This document shows positions 25,116-34,249 of a stretch of 36,541 bases of DNA, piece by piece (position 1 is the first letter of the stretch; each line of letters starts with the position of its first letter). The notes beneath the pieces were generated by a model, which was not told where the DNA came from, did not search any database, and was given only the letters and a program-made list of their open reading frames with translations. The stretch comes from Bifidobacteriaceae bacterium. Lineage in GTDB: Bacteria > Actinomycetota > Actinomycetes > Actinomycetales > WQXJ01. Both the position numbers and the translations under genes were made by a program. The DNA is taken from the NCBI GenBank assembly GCA_031268215.1, contig JAIRXP010000108.1, positions 1 to 36,541 of the forward strand, read 5' to 3'.

Positions 25116-25946
25116 TCATTGTTGTTGTCCACCCGGCGGCGCGGCTAGAACCATCCGCAACGCGTCGGTATTGGGCTCCTGACCCTCCAGGAGTAGCGCT
25201 AGCACCGATCCCGCCGCCAACGCGGTAGCCACCGAAGTCCCACCCGGAGACGTCCGATTACCGTCGTTATCTAGCACAATTGAGCCAGCCACGACCATAC
25301 AATAGTCAAGATCGGTTTGAACAGAGTTCGCGTCGAACTCTGTAGCCGTTCGCAGCGCGCCGATTGCGAGCGAGTTCTCGCAGCGAGCCGGCAGGTCCGG
25401 ACTCAGGTTGTTGTTGTTACCCGCCGCCGCGATCACCAAGGCGCCCTGGCTAACTGCCGCGTCAACGGCAGGACACAGTCCGCTGTTCCTGGACCGGGTG
25501 CCCAAACCGACCACAATCAGGTCCGGGTCGCCCTCAGCGGCCTCTGTCAACCTGTCGACCAGGGACTGGGCCGGGTCAGGCGAAGCGAGGTCGACAACGT
25601 GTACCAAGATTTCGATACGGGAGGGATCGATTGGTTTGTCCGTGCCGACCCTAAGGATTCCGGATAACATCTGTGCGGCATGCTGGTCCGTCGGCGCGAC
25701 ATCGGGCTGGGTTATCGAATAGCCGCTCAGCCAAGAACTGCCCAGGTCAACGGTCGTTGCATCAACCAACGCAACGGTCAACTTCCCTGCCGGCGGAGCA
25801 GACGGGGCCTCATGGCCAGCGGCGGAACACCCCACTACGATGGCCGCGAACACTGCGGCGGCCCCAGCGCTCAAGCGATGCCTACCGCCTGCACGGCCCA
25901 CCGGAGCACCCGCGGGGATACCACGGGCTCTTGAATCCTGTGACAC
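25116..25946 (-). CDS. subtilisin-like serine protease lipoprotein
   Basis: The 276-aa protein has a signal sequence with lipobox VVGC (Cys40) and a compact subtilase (S8) fold. The presumed triad is Asp62 in VALVDATTVD, His89 in TDQHAAQMLSGI and Ser238 in PGGTSVATALAAG, with the oxyanion Asn177 in VIAAAGNNN. The context of His89 departs from the usual GHGT motif, so activity is uncertain. At about 215 residues the domain is shorter than most subtilases. The GTG at 25946 has a GGAG ribosome binding site. It probably heads the operon and may process the exported toxin-like protein encoded next. Confidence 0.8.
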   Translation of the reverse strand: MSQDSRARGIPAGAPVGRAGGRHRLSAGAAAVFAAIVVGCSAAGHEAPSAPPAGKLTVALVDATTVDLGSSWLSGYSITQPDVAPTDQHAAQMLSGILRVGTDKPIDPSRIEILVHVVDLASPDPAQSLVDRLTEAAEGDPDLIVVGLGTRSRNSGLCPAVDAAVSQGALVIAAAGNNNNLSPDLPARCENSLAIGALRTATEFDANSVQTDLDYCMVVAGSIVLDNDGNRTSPGGTSVATALAAGSVLALLLEGQEPNTDALRMVLAAPPGGQQQ

Positions 25947-26081
25947 TGGGGGCTCCGTCTCATTTGTTAGGGCGATTTGTATTCAGCATGGAGAGATTAG
26001 CAGACCCTGGCGCTGTACGAATCCACCGCGCCGGAGAGACAGGAAGGCAACCAACATCACGGTACACAGAGCTACCCTTCC

Positions 26082-26378
26082 TCATGAGGCCTTTCGGCGG
26101 CCGAGAAGCCACGCTAGGCGCTCCACGACCAGCCCACCGCCGGCCGCACCGATCACCACCTGGATCCAATTGAAGCCAAGCTGATGGGCGAAAACCGTCA
26201 GCAGGACCGCACCGCTCAGGAACGCCACTGCCGCCGGCGCCCAATGGAAGTCAACGAACGGCCGGCCCGTTGGGCCGCGCCTACGCATCTGGACCAGCTC
26301 GACGAGGCCCCAGGCTCCCAGGACCAGGCCGCCGGCCCCGGCGAGCACCGCGAAGATGACTTGCCCTAGCGGAGGCAT
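26082..26378 (-). CDS. small membrane protein, uncharacterised
   Basis: The 98-aa protein has three predicted membrane segments: GQVIFAVLAGAGGLVLGAWGLV (about 5-28), a second at about 47-68 and a third at about 72-92, with a basic end (LGRRKAS). ATG 26378 has no clear ribosome binding site. The 118 bases upstream, up to the kinase gene, contain AAGGAGG-like sequence but no recognised gene. It may be transcribed from the kinase promoter; its function is unknown. About 135 bases separate it from the protease gene, so it may not belong to that operon. Confidence 0.65.
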   Translation of the reverse strand: MPPLGQVIFAVLAGAGGLVLGAWGLVELVQMRRRGPTGRPFVDFHWAPAAVAFLSGAVLLTVFAHQLGFNWIQVVIGAAGGGLVVERLAWLLGRRKAS

Positions 26379-26496
26379 GCGTTCTTCACCGCTGTTGTAC
26401 CCAAGAGTTCAGAGGCCAGGCCCATGGGAGCATTTCCTAGCACCAGCATTCCTTTCGATTTCAAGGAGGTTCCCTTCGCCGGGCACGGCGCCGGTC

Positions 26497-28065
26497 TTAT
26501 CCGAACCAGGCGCCCGCCAACGCGGCCGCCGCCAGCGCGATTAGCAAAGTCCCTAACCACCGTACCCAAGGCTCCCAGAACAGGCCCCGCAGTACCGCAC
26601 GGGCGCCATTGCGGGTCTCCCCGCCTGAGGGTCCCCACCAGGCCACCATCAGGCCAATGGCCAGGCAAAGGGCGGCCGCAGGCTGCCTCGCGGCACCCGC
26701 CACCTGGACCGCCACCAAGTAGCCAGCCCCACCGACCAGGACGGCCAGCCCAAGAGATGGGATCGCCCCACCCAGCCCGCGCAAGAAATACCAGGGCACT
26801 CCCAGGGCCGTTCTGGTGCGGTCCGATGCCCGCGGTCCGCGGCGGTAACGCCGCGCCGCCACAGCTACAGCCGCCACCCAGACAGTCCGCGCCACTACCA
26901 GTAGACAAACGGCAGACGCCAACACAGCCACCGGCCACCAAAGGGCAGCCGCGCCAAGCAATACCCACAGCATCAAGGTCATCAAACGCAACGGGCCCGG
27001 TGGTGACGGGTAGGGCTGAGGCGGGGCAGCGGCATCGGCGGCGTGGGGTGGTATGACTTGCGCGGCCGGAGCCGTTTCCGGTAGCCGCTGGGTGTCGCTG
27101 AGCCAAGTCCGGTAATCCACCCGGCGTGGTTCGCTCCACGGAAGATGCACCGGCCGGGTCCAAGCGGTCAACGGGTCCTCCGCCGGCGCCTCGCGGGGTG
27201 GCGGCGGCAACTGCGCGGTTGGTGCCTCTACCGGCGGTGCTGCGAGTTCTGTCGGGATCCCGTCTTGGGGGCCGATGGCGTCCGCCAGGTCCGGCAAGTG
27301 GAGGCGGCGGTCAACGTCCGGCGTCAGCGCCTGATGAAACGCGGTTGCGACGTGGCTTGGCAGACCTTCAACATCTGGCAGGCCTTCCAGGACTCTTGAC
27401 AGCACCGCCTCTACCGTCCCGGTACCAAACGGTTGACGGCCGGTCGCCGCATTCAAGAGCAGTGCGGCGGCGGCCCAACGGTCAGATTCGATCGACGGTT
27501 CAGCGCCACGCAGCAGGTCAGGCGAGACAAATCCTGGCGTGCCCGCCACCAGCCCTGCCGCCGTCAGCCGGCCAGCGCCCGAATCCTGCGCGATCCCAAA
27601 GTCGATCAGCACCGGCCGGCCCCGCTTGTTCAGGACCACGTTTGAAGGCTTGATATCGCGGTGCAAGACCCTCGCCGCGTGGACCTCGTCAAGGGCCTCG
27701 TCCAAGTCGCGGGCCAGCTCCGCCAACTGTCCGAACTGCCACGGGCCGTTGGCGGAAATGTCGCGGGCCAGAGAGATTCCCTCAACCAGTTCAGTCACTA
27801 TGAAGGCCTCCGCGCCGTCCAATTCGGCGTCCACCACCTGGGCTACGAATGGCGAATGGATGGCCCGCTGAGCCCGGACCTCGCGGCGCAACCGCTGTCG
27901 TGATCCGGCGTCCGTCGCGGAGGTCGGATGGAGCAGCTTCAGAGCTACAGGCATGCCATCAGCGTCCCGCGCCCGGTAGACCGTTCCCGACGCACCCGAA
28001 CCCAGCACCCCGGCGAGCACATAGCCGCCCAGTTCGGTGCCTATGGGCAGGGTCACGGACTGCAT
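26497..28065 (-). CDS. Ser/Thr protein kinase with C-terminal multi-pass membrane domain
   Basis: The N-terminal kinase domain (about 14-265) is complete: glycine loop GSGASGTVYRA (22-32), Lys43 in ALKLL, HRDIKPSN (135-142), DFG (155-157), and activation segment ending GTPGFVSPD. A Pro-rich linker (280-370) leads to a hydrophobic region (375-520) with about five to six helices. That differs from the usual actinobacterial Pkn design with one helix and extracellular PASTA or other sensor domains; here the membrane part itself may sense. ATG 28065 follows a TAAGTT box by 6 bases with no Shine-Dalgarno sequence, so the mRNA is likely leaderless. The gene is divergent from radA, with only about 110 bases between them. 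Confidence 0.9.
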   Translation of the reverse strand: MQSVTLPIGTELGGYVLAGVLGSGASGTVYRARDADGMPVALKLLHPTSATDAGSRQRLRREVRAQRAIHSPFVAQVVDAELDGAEAFIVTELVEGISLARDISANGPWQFGQLAELARDLDEALDEVHAARVLHRDIKPSNVVLNKRGRPVLIDFGIAQDSGAGRLTAAGLVAGTPGFVSPDLLRGAEPSIESDRWAAAALLLNAATGRQPFGTGTVEAVLSRVLEGLPDVEGLPSHVATAFHQALTPDVDRRLHLPDLADAIGPQDGIPTELAAPPVEAPTAQLPPPPREAPAEDPLTAWTRPVHLPWSEPRRVDYRTWLSDTQRLPETAPAAQVIPPHAADAAAPPQPYPSPPGPLRLMTLMLWVLLGAAALWWPVAVLASAVCLLVVARTVWVAAVAVAARRYRRGPRASDRTRTALGVPWYFLRGLGGAIPSLGLAVLVGGAGYLVAVQVAGAARQPAAALCLAIGLMVAWWGPSGGETRNGARAVLRGLFWEPWVRWLGTLLIALAAAALAGAWFG

Positions 28066-28071
28066 CTGTTC

Positions 28072-28077
28072 AACTTA
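28072..28077 (-). promoter_or_regulatory. -10 box of the membrane kinase gene
   Basis: The minus strand reads TAAGTT, fitting TANNNT, followed by GAACAG and the ATG at 28065. The spacing puts the transcription start at the A of ATG. No -35 box was recognised. Confidence 0.55.
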
Positions 28078-28162
28078 CCGGTGGAGGCGGCCAGCGCTGG
28101 GGAAGCGTAGCGTCGTGTGGCTTGGTCATCATGCTGGTCATCAGAGTGTCAGAGGCGACCTA

Positions 28163-28168
28163 TAGGTT
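28163..28168 (+). promoter_or_regulatory. -10 box of radA
   Basis: TAGGTT fits TANNNT and lies 6 bases before ATG 28175, which places the predicted start point on the A of ATG. No Shine-Dalgarno sequence precedes radA, which supports a leaderless transcript. Confidence 0.55.
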
Positions 28169-28174
28169 CTCGGT

Positions 28175-29584
28175 ATGCCAAAGCCAACCAAGAACAGCTA
28201 CCGCTGCTCCGCTTGCGGAGCCATGCCCCCCAAGTGGACTGGACGTTGCGCCGGCTGCGGCCAATGGGACACCGTGGCGGAGGTAGTGGGCCCCGGACCG
28301 CCTCATGGCACGTCCGGCGCGGTGGCCGGTGCTGTGGCAGGCGCGCCTATACCAATTACTGAGGTGCCAGCCGAACAGGCCGACCACTGGCCTACCTCGG
28401 TGAGGGAACTGGACCGCGTTCTTGGCGGCGGGATTGTGCCCGGCTCGGTAGTGCTGCTGGGCGGCGAACCTGGGGTTGGCAAGTCAACTCTGCTGCTGGA
28501 CGTAGCGGCCCGGACCGCCAGCCACGGCCGCGATGTCGTCTACCTGACCGGCGAAGAATCGGCCAGCCAAGTGGCGGCCCGGGCGGCACGGATCGGTGCC
28601 GCACATCCCGGGGTGAAACTGGCGACGGTCACGGAACTCGGCCAAGCGTTGGCGATCATAGACGCCGGACGGCCGGACTTGCTGGTGGTGGATTCGATCC
28701 AAACCATCAGTTCAGCCGAACTGGACTCCTCCCCGGGCGGGGTGACCCACGTCCGGGCAGTCACGGCGGCGCTGGTCGCCGCCGCCAAACAGAGTTCAAT
28801 GGCTTGTTTGCTGGTTGGCCATGTCACCAAGGACGGGCTGGTGGCCGGACCACGGACACTGGAGCATCTGGTCGACGCGGTGGCCATGTTTGAGGGAGAC
28901 CGGCATTCGACCCTGCGGCTGTTGCGGTGTACCAAGAACCGCTTCGGCTCCGCGGATGAGGTCGGCTGCTTTGAGATGACGGAAGACGGAATCCGCGAGG
29001 TGGTGGATCCGGGTGGACTGTTCTTGGCCAGCGGCAGTCCGTGGACACCTGGTTCGGCCACGGGCGTGATGCTGGAGGGCCGCAGGCCGCTGCCGGTGGG
29101 AATCCAGGCGCTAGCGGTGCCGGCGGCCGGTTCTACGCCGCGCCGGACCGTATCCGGCCTTGAATCTCCACGCACCACCATGCTGTTGGCCGTGCTGCAA
29201 GCCCGTTGCGGGCTGGCGCTGGGAGAACGGGACGTCTATGCCGCGACTGTTGGCGGTATCCGGTGCCAAGACCCGGCGACTGATCTGGCGGTAATCCTGG
29301 CGGCGGCATCGGCCCATTTTGACTTAGTGGTGCCCGCCGGTCTAGTGGCGATAGGGGAAGTCGGCTTGGGGGGCCAGATCCGGCCGGTCAAAGCGTTGGG
29401 ACGGCGCCTGGAGGAAGCCGGCCGCCTGGGCTTCAGCCAGGCCGTCATTCCTGCTGGAGTTAGACCTAGAGCGGGTCCCCACGCTGCGGACCTTGAACTG
29501 ATCGAGGCCGGAGAAGTCCGCGATGTGTTGAGCGTCCTGCAGACAGGGGAGGTGAACGCCGTGAGACCGATACAATCTTGTTAG
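28175..29584 (+). CDS. radA: DNA repair protein RadA (Sms)
   Basis: RadA is a RecA-like ATPase that acts at recombination intermediates and branch migration. The 469-aa protein starts with a four-cysteine zinc finger (Cys11, Cys14, Cys25, Cys28). Walker A GGEPGVGKST follows at 96-105, then the family-specific KNRFG motif (254-258), and a C-terminal Lon-like domain (GLALGERDVYAATVGGI...PAGLVAIGEVGLGGQIRPV). Length is normal. The ATG at 28175 appears leaderless. disA follows 27 bases later, the arrangement found across actinobacteria and Firmicutes, where RadA can influence DisA activity. Confidence 0.97.
   Translation: MPKPTKNSYRCSACGAMPPKWTGRCAGCGQWDTVAEVVGPGPPHGTSGAVAGAVAGAPIPITEVPAEQADHWPTSVRELDRVLGGGIVPGSVVLLGGEPGVGKSTLLLDVAARTASHGRDVVYLTGEESASQVAARAARIGAAHPGVKLATVTELGQALAIIDAGRPDLLVVDSIQTISSAELDSSPGGVTHVRAVTAALVAAAKQSSMACLLVGHVTKDGLVAGPRTLEHLVDAVAMFEGDRHSTLRLLRCTKNRFGSADEVGCFEMTEDGIREVVDPGGLFLASGSPWTPGSATGVMLEGRRPLPVGIQALAVPAAGSTPRRTVSGLESPRTTMLLAVLQARCGLALGERDVYAATVGGIRCQDPATDLAVILAAASAHFDLVVPAGLVAIGEVGLGGQIRPVKALGRRLEEAGRLGFSQAVIPAGVRPRAGPHAADLELIEAGEVRDVLSVLQTGEVNAVRPIQSC
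29571..29576 (+). promoter_or_regulatory. possible internal promoter for disA
   Basis: TACAAT, a strong match to TANNNT, lies in the last codons of radA, 35 bases upstream of the disA start, and would give disA its own short-leader transcript carrying the GGGAG ribosome binding site. No clear -35 box is seen. Confidence 0.35.
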
Positions 29585-29611
29585 CCGCCAAACTTTTTCG
29601 GGAGCAGTCCG

Positions 29612-30709
29612 TTGTCCACACAGTCCAGCCCATCGCCGCCCGCCGAACTATTGCGTTCGACTCTAGAGGCGGTCGCGCCCGGCACCGAGTTGCGCGGCGC
29701 TTTGGAACGAATCGCCCGCGGGCGCACCGGAGGGCTGATAGTGCTCGGTTTTGACCCAGTGGTCGAATCCATCAGCTCCGGCGGATTCGAGTTGGACGTG
29801 CCTTTCTCCGCGACTCGGGTGCGGGAGCTGGCCAAGATGGACGGCGCCGTGGTGATCGACTTTGAGCGGCGCCGGATTGTCCGGGCCGCCGTCCAACTAC
29901 TGCCGGATCCGTCAATTCCGACCAGCGAGTCCGGCACCCGTCACCGCACCGCGGAACGAGTCGCGAAGCAAACCGGCTTCCCAGTCATTTCGGTATCCCA
30001 GTCGATGAACATCGCCGCCCTCTATGTCCATGACATCCGCCACGTTCTGCTGGACCCAGAGGAATTGGCGTCCCGCGCTAGCCAGGCGCTGGCCACCTTG
30101 GAACGCTACCGGGCCCGCTTTGAACAAGTTTCAGCCAGCCTGACGGCCTTGGAAGTCGAAGACCAAGCCACTGCTCGCGAGGTTGCGGCCGTTGCCGGAC
30201 GCCAAGAGATGGTCTGGCGGATAGGCCAAGAGATTGCCGACTTCCTGGCGGAGCTGGGCACGGCCGGCCGGCTCCTGCGGCTGCAGTTCGATGAGGCGAT
30301 CGCCGGCATTGACCAAGAGCGGCATCTGCTGATCCGGGACTACGTTCACTCCTTGGGCAACGCTCCGGACCATGAGGTGGCCCAGGCACTAACAGCTTTG
30401 GAAGCGCTGCCAACCAGCGCCCTGATCGAACCTGAAAAAGTCGCCCGGGCGCTCAACCTGATCAGCTCACCAGATGATGTTGACACCCCACTCAGCCCAC
30501 GTGGATACCGTCTTCTGGCGAAGATTCCGGGACTTAAACCACACCCCGCGGCCCGGATCGTAGCGCGCTTTGGCACACTGCAGGAGATCCTCTCCGCCCC
30601 CTTGGAAGACATGATCACCGTTCCCGGTATAGACCGGATGCGAGCCCGCATGATCCGCGAAGGCCTCTCGCGGATCGCGGAGACGGCCACCTTGGAGCGG
30701 TTTGTTTAG
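29612..30709 (+). CDS. disA: DNA integrity scanning protein DisA (diadenylate cyclase)
   Basis: DisA makes c-di-AMP from two ATP and pauses on DNA lesions. The 365-aa protein has the catalytic DGA (77-79, in [10 protein letters not shown]) and RHR (110-112, in [10 protein letters not shown]) motifs, a helical middle domain, and a C-terminal helix-hairpin-helix domain ([16 protein letters not shown] and [19 protein letters not shown]). The start is TTG at 29612 with a GGGAG ribosome binding site 8 bases upstream. The gene follows radA and precedes ppk by 23 bases on the same strand. Confidence 0.96.
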   Translation: MSTQSSPSPPAELLRSTLEAVAPGTELRGALERIARGRTGGLIVLGFDPVVESISSGGFELDVPFSATRVRELAKMDGAVVIDFERRRIVRAAVQLLPDPSIPTSESGTRHRTAERVAKQTGFPVISVSQSMNIAALYVHDIRHVLLDPEELASRASQALATLERYRARFEQVSASLTALEVEDQATAREVAAVAGRQEMVWRIGQEIADFLAELGTAGRLLRLQFDEAIAGIDQERHLLIRDYVHSLGNAPDHEVAQALTALEALPTSALIEPEKVARALNLISSPDDVDTPLSPRGYRLLAKIPGLKPHPAARIVARFGTLQEILSAPLEDMITVPGIDRMRARMIREGLSRIAETATLERFV

Positions 30710-30732
30710 TCAGGTTATGGAAAGATCACTGT

Positions 30733-32853
30733 ATGGATCACCAATTGCCTTCTGACCGGTACGGTGACCGGGAGCTGAGTTGGCTGGCCTTCAATCAGCG
30801 CGTCCTGGAATTGTCGGAAGACGGCGACCTACCGTTGCTCGAACGCGTCCGCTTCTTGTCCATCTTCAGTTCCAACTTGGATGAGTTCTTCATGGTGCGG
30901 GTGGCCGGGCTACAGCGCCGGATGGACGCCGGCATGGCAGTTGTGGCGGCGTCCGGGCTGACTCCGCGCCAGTTGATGGACGCCATTCAGAACCGCACCC
31001 ACGAACTGGTGGACCGCCAGGTGCGCTGCTTCCAGGAACGAATCCAGCCGGCCCTGGCCGCGGAAGGCATCACCCTGGTGCACTGGGACCAGCTTGAAGA
31101 GCACGAACATGACCGGTTGGGGAAGTACTTCCGCAAGCAGATTTACCCCGTCCTGACTCCGCTGGCCGTTGATCCAGCCCACCCCTTCCCCTACATTTCC
31201 GGGCTGTCATTGAACCTGGCCGTCATGCTCAACGACGGCCAAGGCAAGCCCCATTTCGCTCGCGTCAAGATCCCCGAAATCTTGCCTCGCTTCGTGGCGG
31301 TCGACTCGAAAGGCAAACCGCGTCAGCCAGCGGTGGCAGATCTAGCCAAGGGGCCAACCTCATTTGTTCCCATTGAAGATGTGGTGTCGAATCACCTGAG
31401 CGAATTGTTCCCCGGCATGGCGATCAGCGGCGTCCACACCTTCCGGGTGACCCGCAACGAAGACGTCGAAGTCGAAGAGGACGACGCAGAAAACCTCCTG
31501 AAGGCCATGGAACGCGAGTTGCTCCGCCGCCGGTTTGGCCCGCCCATCCGCTTAGAAGTGGCCGCTGGCATCTCCGATGAGGCCCGAAGATTGCTGATCA
31601 GAGGCCTGCAGATCAGCGACAAAGAAGTCTTCGAACTGCCGGAGCCGCTGGACTATCGCGGCTTGAACGTGATCGCTGATCTGGACCGGCCGGATCTGGT
31701 CTATCCTCCCTTTGTCCCAATGACCCACCCGAACCTGGCGGAAGTCGAGAGCGCCGAACCGACTGACATTTTCGCCGCCATCCGCGCGAACGACTTGTTG
31801 TTGCATCATCCGTACGATTCATTCTCCACGTCGGTGCAAACATTCCTGGCCCAGGCCGCAGCAGATCCAGACGTGTTGACCATCAAGCAGACGCTGTACC
31901 GCACCTCGGGCGATTCACCGATCATCGATTCCTTGATCGATGCCGCCCAAGCCGGCAAACAAGTCCTGGCGCTGGTCGAACTCAAAGCCCGTTTCGACGA
32001 AGAGGCCAACATCACCTGGGCCCGCAAACTCGAAGAGGCCGGGGTCCACGTGGTCTACGGCGTGGTGGGCCTGAAAACACACTGCAAGCTGATGTTGGTG
32101 GTGCGCTCCGAGACAGGCGGGCTGCGGCGCTACTGCCACGTTGGCACCGGCAACTACAACCCGAAAACTGCCCGTCTGTATGAGGATTTGGGGCTGCTCA
32201 CAGCAGATCCGGAGGTGGGCCAGGACGTGACCCGCCTGTTCAACCAACTATCCGGCTACGCCCCGGCTTCAACCTTCCAACGGCTGCTGGTGGCTCCTAC
32301 CTCGATCCGTTCAGGGCTGATCGCGCGGATTGACCGGGAGATCGCCAATCACCAGGCTGGGCTGGAGTCCTGGGTCCGGATCAAGGTCAATTCGGTGGTG
32401 GATGAGGCGACCATCGACGCCCTTTACAGGGCTTCAAGCGCCGGCGTCCCAGTAGAGATGGTGGTGAGGGGAATCTGCGCGGTCCGGCCCGGCGTTAAGG
32501 GCTTTTCTGAGAACGTCAAGGTCCGTTCTATCTTGGGGCGTTTCTTGGAGCACGCCCGGATCTACGCCTTCGCCAACGGCGGCGACCCAGATGTGCTCAT
32601 TGGCTCAGCGGATCTGATGCACCGCAACTTGGACCGCCGGGTCGAAGCTCTGGTCAACCTAAGAAGCCCCGAACACATCACAGAGCTGGTTGACATGCTT
32701 CAGCTGTCAATGAGCCCAACCGTCGCCGCCTGGGATCTGCTGCCAGACGGAGTTTGGAAAGCCAACCGCTGCGATGGCGAGGGCCATCCCCTCGAAGACA
32801 TCCAAAGCGCCTTCATGAACCGCCAACGCAGATCAGGAGCCCGCGTTCGTTGA
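30733..32853 (+). CDS. ppk: polyphosphate kinase 1
   Basis: PPK1 reversibly makes polyphosphate from ATP at the membrane or cytoplasm. The 706-aa protein has the N-terminal [14 protein letters not shown] and [17 protein letters not shown] motifs, [18 protein letters not shown], and the HKD-like phosphotransfer site [11 protein letters not shown] with His450 as the likely phosphohistidine. [26 protein letters not shown] (465-490) and [17 protein letters not shown] follow near the C-terminus. ATG 30733 has a GGAAAG-type ribosome binding site. It overlaps the next gene (mutT1) by 4 bases, a pairing also found in mycobacteria. Confidence 0.96.
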   Translation: MDHQLPSDRYGDRELSWLAFNQRVLELSEDGDLPLLERVRFLSIFSSNLDEFFMVRVAGLQRRMDAGMAVVAASGLTPRQLMDAIQNRTHELVDRQVRCFQERIQPALAAEGITLVHWDQLEEHEHDRLGKYFRKQIYPVLTPLAVDPAHPFPYISGLSLNLAVMLNDGQGKPHFARVKIPEILPRFVAVDSKGKPRQPAVADLAKGPTSFVPIEDVVSNHLSELFPGMAISGVHTFRVTRNEDVEVEEDDAENLLKAMERELLRRRFGPPIRLEVAAGISDEARRLLIRGLQISDKEVFELPEPLDYRGLNVIADLDRPDLVYPPFVPMTHPNLAEVESAEPTDIFAAIRANDLLLHHPYDSFSTSVQTFLAQAAADPDVLTIKQTLYRTSGDSPIIDSLIDAAQAGKQVLALVELKARFDEEANITWARKLEEAGVHVVYGVVGLKTHCKLMLVVRSETGGLRRYCHVGTGNYNPKTARLYEDLGLLTADPEVGQDVTRLFNQLSGYAPASTFQRLLVAPTSIRSGLIARIDREIANHQAGLESWVRIKVNSVVDEATIDALYRASSAGVPVEMVVRGICAVRPGVKGFSENVKVRSILGRFLEHARIYAFANGGDPDVLIGSADLMHRNLDRRVEALVNLRSPEHITELVDMLQLSMSPTVAAWDLLPDGVWKANRCDGEGHPLEDIQSAFMNRQRRSGARVR

Positions 32854-33875
32854 CCATCACCTTGCACCGGCCCAAGCCGTCGATTAAAGGGACACGGCCA
32901 GCGACGGTTGGCCTGGACGCCGCCGGCGCCCTGGTCTGGCGCGTCCAGGAGGACCGTCTTGAGGTACTGCTGGTCCACCGCCCGCGCTATGACGATTGGT
33001 CCTGGCCAAAGGGCAAGCTTGAGCCCGGAGAAGACCTGATCACCTGTGCCTGGCGGGAGGTCCTGGAGGAAACGGGCCGCCAGGTGGTGATTGGGCGGCC
33101 GCTGCCAAAGGTGGCGTATCCGCTGGCCAGCGGCAGGATCAAGAACGTCTACTACTGGTCCGCTCGTTTGGCTTCCGATGCCGACAACCCGGCCATCTGC
33201 GCCCGCGCCGCATACCCGGCGGCGTCCCGTAACGAGGTCGACCGCACGCGCTGGCTTAGCGCCGAGTCCGCCCTGCGCCGGTTGTCCAGGCCCAATGACC
33301 GTGTTCCGCTGCTGAAGCTGATGCACTATTTCGCCACCGGCACACTTGAGACTCGTCCGGTGGTGATAATCCGCCACGCCCAGGCCGAAGAACGGACCAA
33401 GTGGTCCAAGACCGACGGCCTGCGCCCACTCACCGCTGAAGGGCGGTCCCGCGCCCGCGGCGCCACCCCGCTCCTAGCGGCCCTCGGTATCCGCAAGGTC
33501 ATCTCTTCGCCTTGGACCCGTTGCCGCACTACCGTGCGGCCCTTCGCCAATCGCGCCCGCGTGGCCGTGAGCACCAACCGTTGGTTGACTGAGGCGGCGG
33601 CTAAATCGAAGCCGGCGCGCGCCATCGGCCTGATGCAGCGCATCATGCGCGGCGGACCGCCGGTGGTGATTTGCTCCCACCGCCCGGTGCTGCCGCTCTT
33701 GCTTGACGTAGTGGCCGAACGCGCGGCCGGTAAGGTTCACCGCGCCTTGGCCGCCGGCCCACTGGCCACCGGCGAAGCCGCCATTGCCCACACCGTGCGC
33801 TCCGCCACCGGCAAGGTCAAGGTGGTCGCGCTGGATCGCATCCGCCCGCCCTTGGTGGCCCACCATCCCCGTTGA
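32850..33875 (+). CDS. mutT1: MutT1-type NUDIX hydrolase with C-terminal histidine phosphatase domain
   Basis: The 341-aa protein joins a NUDIX domain (about 17-160; box [22 protein letters not shown] at 55-76) to a histidine phosphatase domain (about 168-340; [10 protein letters not shown] with Arg175-His176, and a second His in [10 protein letters not shown]). MutT1 of mycobacteria has this architecture and removes oxidised guanine nucleotides and diadenosine polyphosphates. I chose TTG 32850 because it overlaps the ppk stop codon (TTGA) and has an AGGAG sequence 10 bases upstream; the frame is open further back, inside ppk. The last 18 codons and the bases beyond are duplicated at 34508-34639. 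Confidence 0.92.
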   Translation: MTITLHRPKPSIKGTRPATVGLDAAGALVWRVQEDRLEVLLVHRPRYDDWSWPKGKLEPGEDLITCAWREVLEETGRQVVIGRPLPKVAYPLASGRIKNVYYWSARLASDADNPAICARAAYPAASRNEVDRTRWLSAESALRRLSRPNDRVPLLKLMHYFATGTLETRPVVIIRHAQAEERTKWSKTDGLRPLTAEGRSRARGATPLLAALGIRKVISSPWTRCRTTVRPFANRARVAVSTNRWLTEAAAKSKPARAIGLMQRIMRGGPPVVICSHRPVLPLLLDVVAERAAGKVHRALAAGPLATGEAAIAHTVRSATGKVKVVALDRIRPPLVAHHPR

Positions 33876-33952
33876 CGTTCCAGCGGCGGTGTGCCCGATG
33901 CCGCCTCCCAGGTCCTTCAAGTTACCTCGGGTCAGCGGGCTGGCCCGTTCGG
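33821..33952 (+). repeat. 132-bp direct repeat, copy 1 (mutT1 tail and intergenic element)
   Basis: This copy holds the last 18 codons of mutT1, its stop codon and the 47-bp intergenic element at 33891-33937. It matches 34508-34639 at 123 of 132 positions with no gaps, 687 bases apart. The last 21 bases also encode the C-terminal end of the small membrane protein on the other strand. Confidence 0.93.
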
Positions 33953-34228
33953 CTCTCCGCCGGGTTCAGTGCTTGGCGGGGCGACGGCACCCAGAGCGCG
34001 CTGCCCCCTTCGCAATGCCCAGAAGAACAGCACGACCGAGCCCGCTATCAGAATGAACGCCGCCCCAGCAGTTATCGCCTGATAAGCGGTCCAGTAGCCC
34101 TCGGTGGCGTTCCACTCATCTAGATGAGCCGAATTGTCACGGACAAACAAGAAGAAACTAATCAACCCCAAGACCAGACCTAAGCCGGCCACCAGCCGCC
34201 AAAGGCGGGACCTTGACAAACTGTTCAT
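33932..34228 (-). CDS. small membrane protein, uncharacterised
   Basis: The 98-aa protein has two membrane segments (LWRLVAGLGLVLGLISFFLFV at about 9-29 and ITAGAAFILIAGSVVLFFWAL at about 52-72), a short polar loop with Trp and Tyr between them, and a Pro/Gly-rich tail that overlaps the 132-bp repeat. I chose ATG 34228 because GGAGATAGGG lies just upstream; a second ATG at 34240 would remove that ribosome binding site. A short gene or gene remnant ends 22 bases upstream on the same strand. Function unknown. Confidence 0.65.
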   Translation of the reverse strand: MNSLSRSRLWRLVAGLGLVLGLISFFLFVRDNSAHLDEWNATEGYWTAYQAITAGAAFILIAGSVVLFFWALRRGQRALGAVAPPSTEPGGEPNGPAR

Positions 34229-34249
34229 CCCTATCTCCATTCGTACTTC

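Noticed and set aside
26379..26496. A 27-residue frame (MLVLGNAPMG...) between the kinase gene and the small membrane gene.
   Set aside because: Too short, with AAAGGA abutting the start codon and no spacing; no evidence that it is translated.
26366..27163. A 265-residue minus-strand frame overlapping the kinase gene.
   Set aside because: It is an out-of-frame reading of the GC-rich kinase gene; the kinase frame has clear motifs and continuous homology, this one does not.
28066..28174. A riboswitch in the radA-kinase spacer.
   Set aside because: Both transcripts appear leaderless, leaving no room for a leader RNA.
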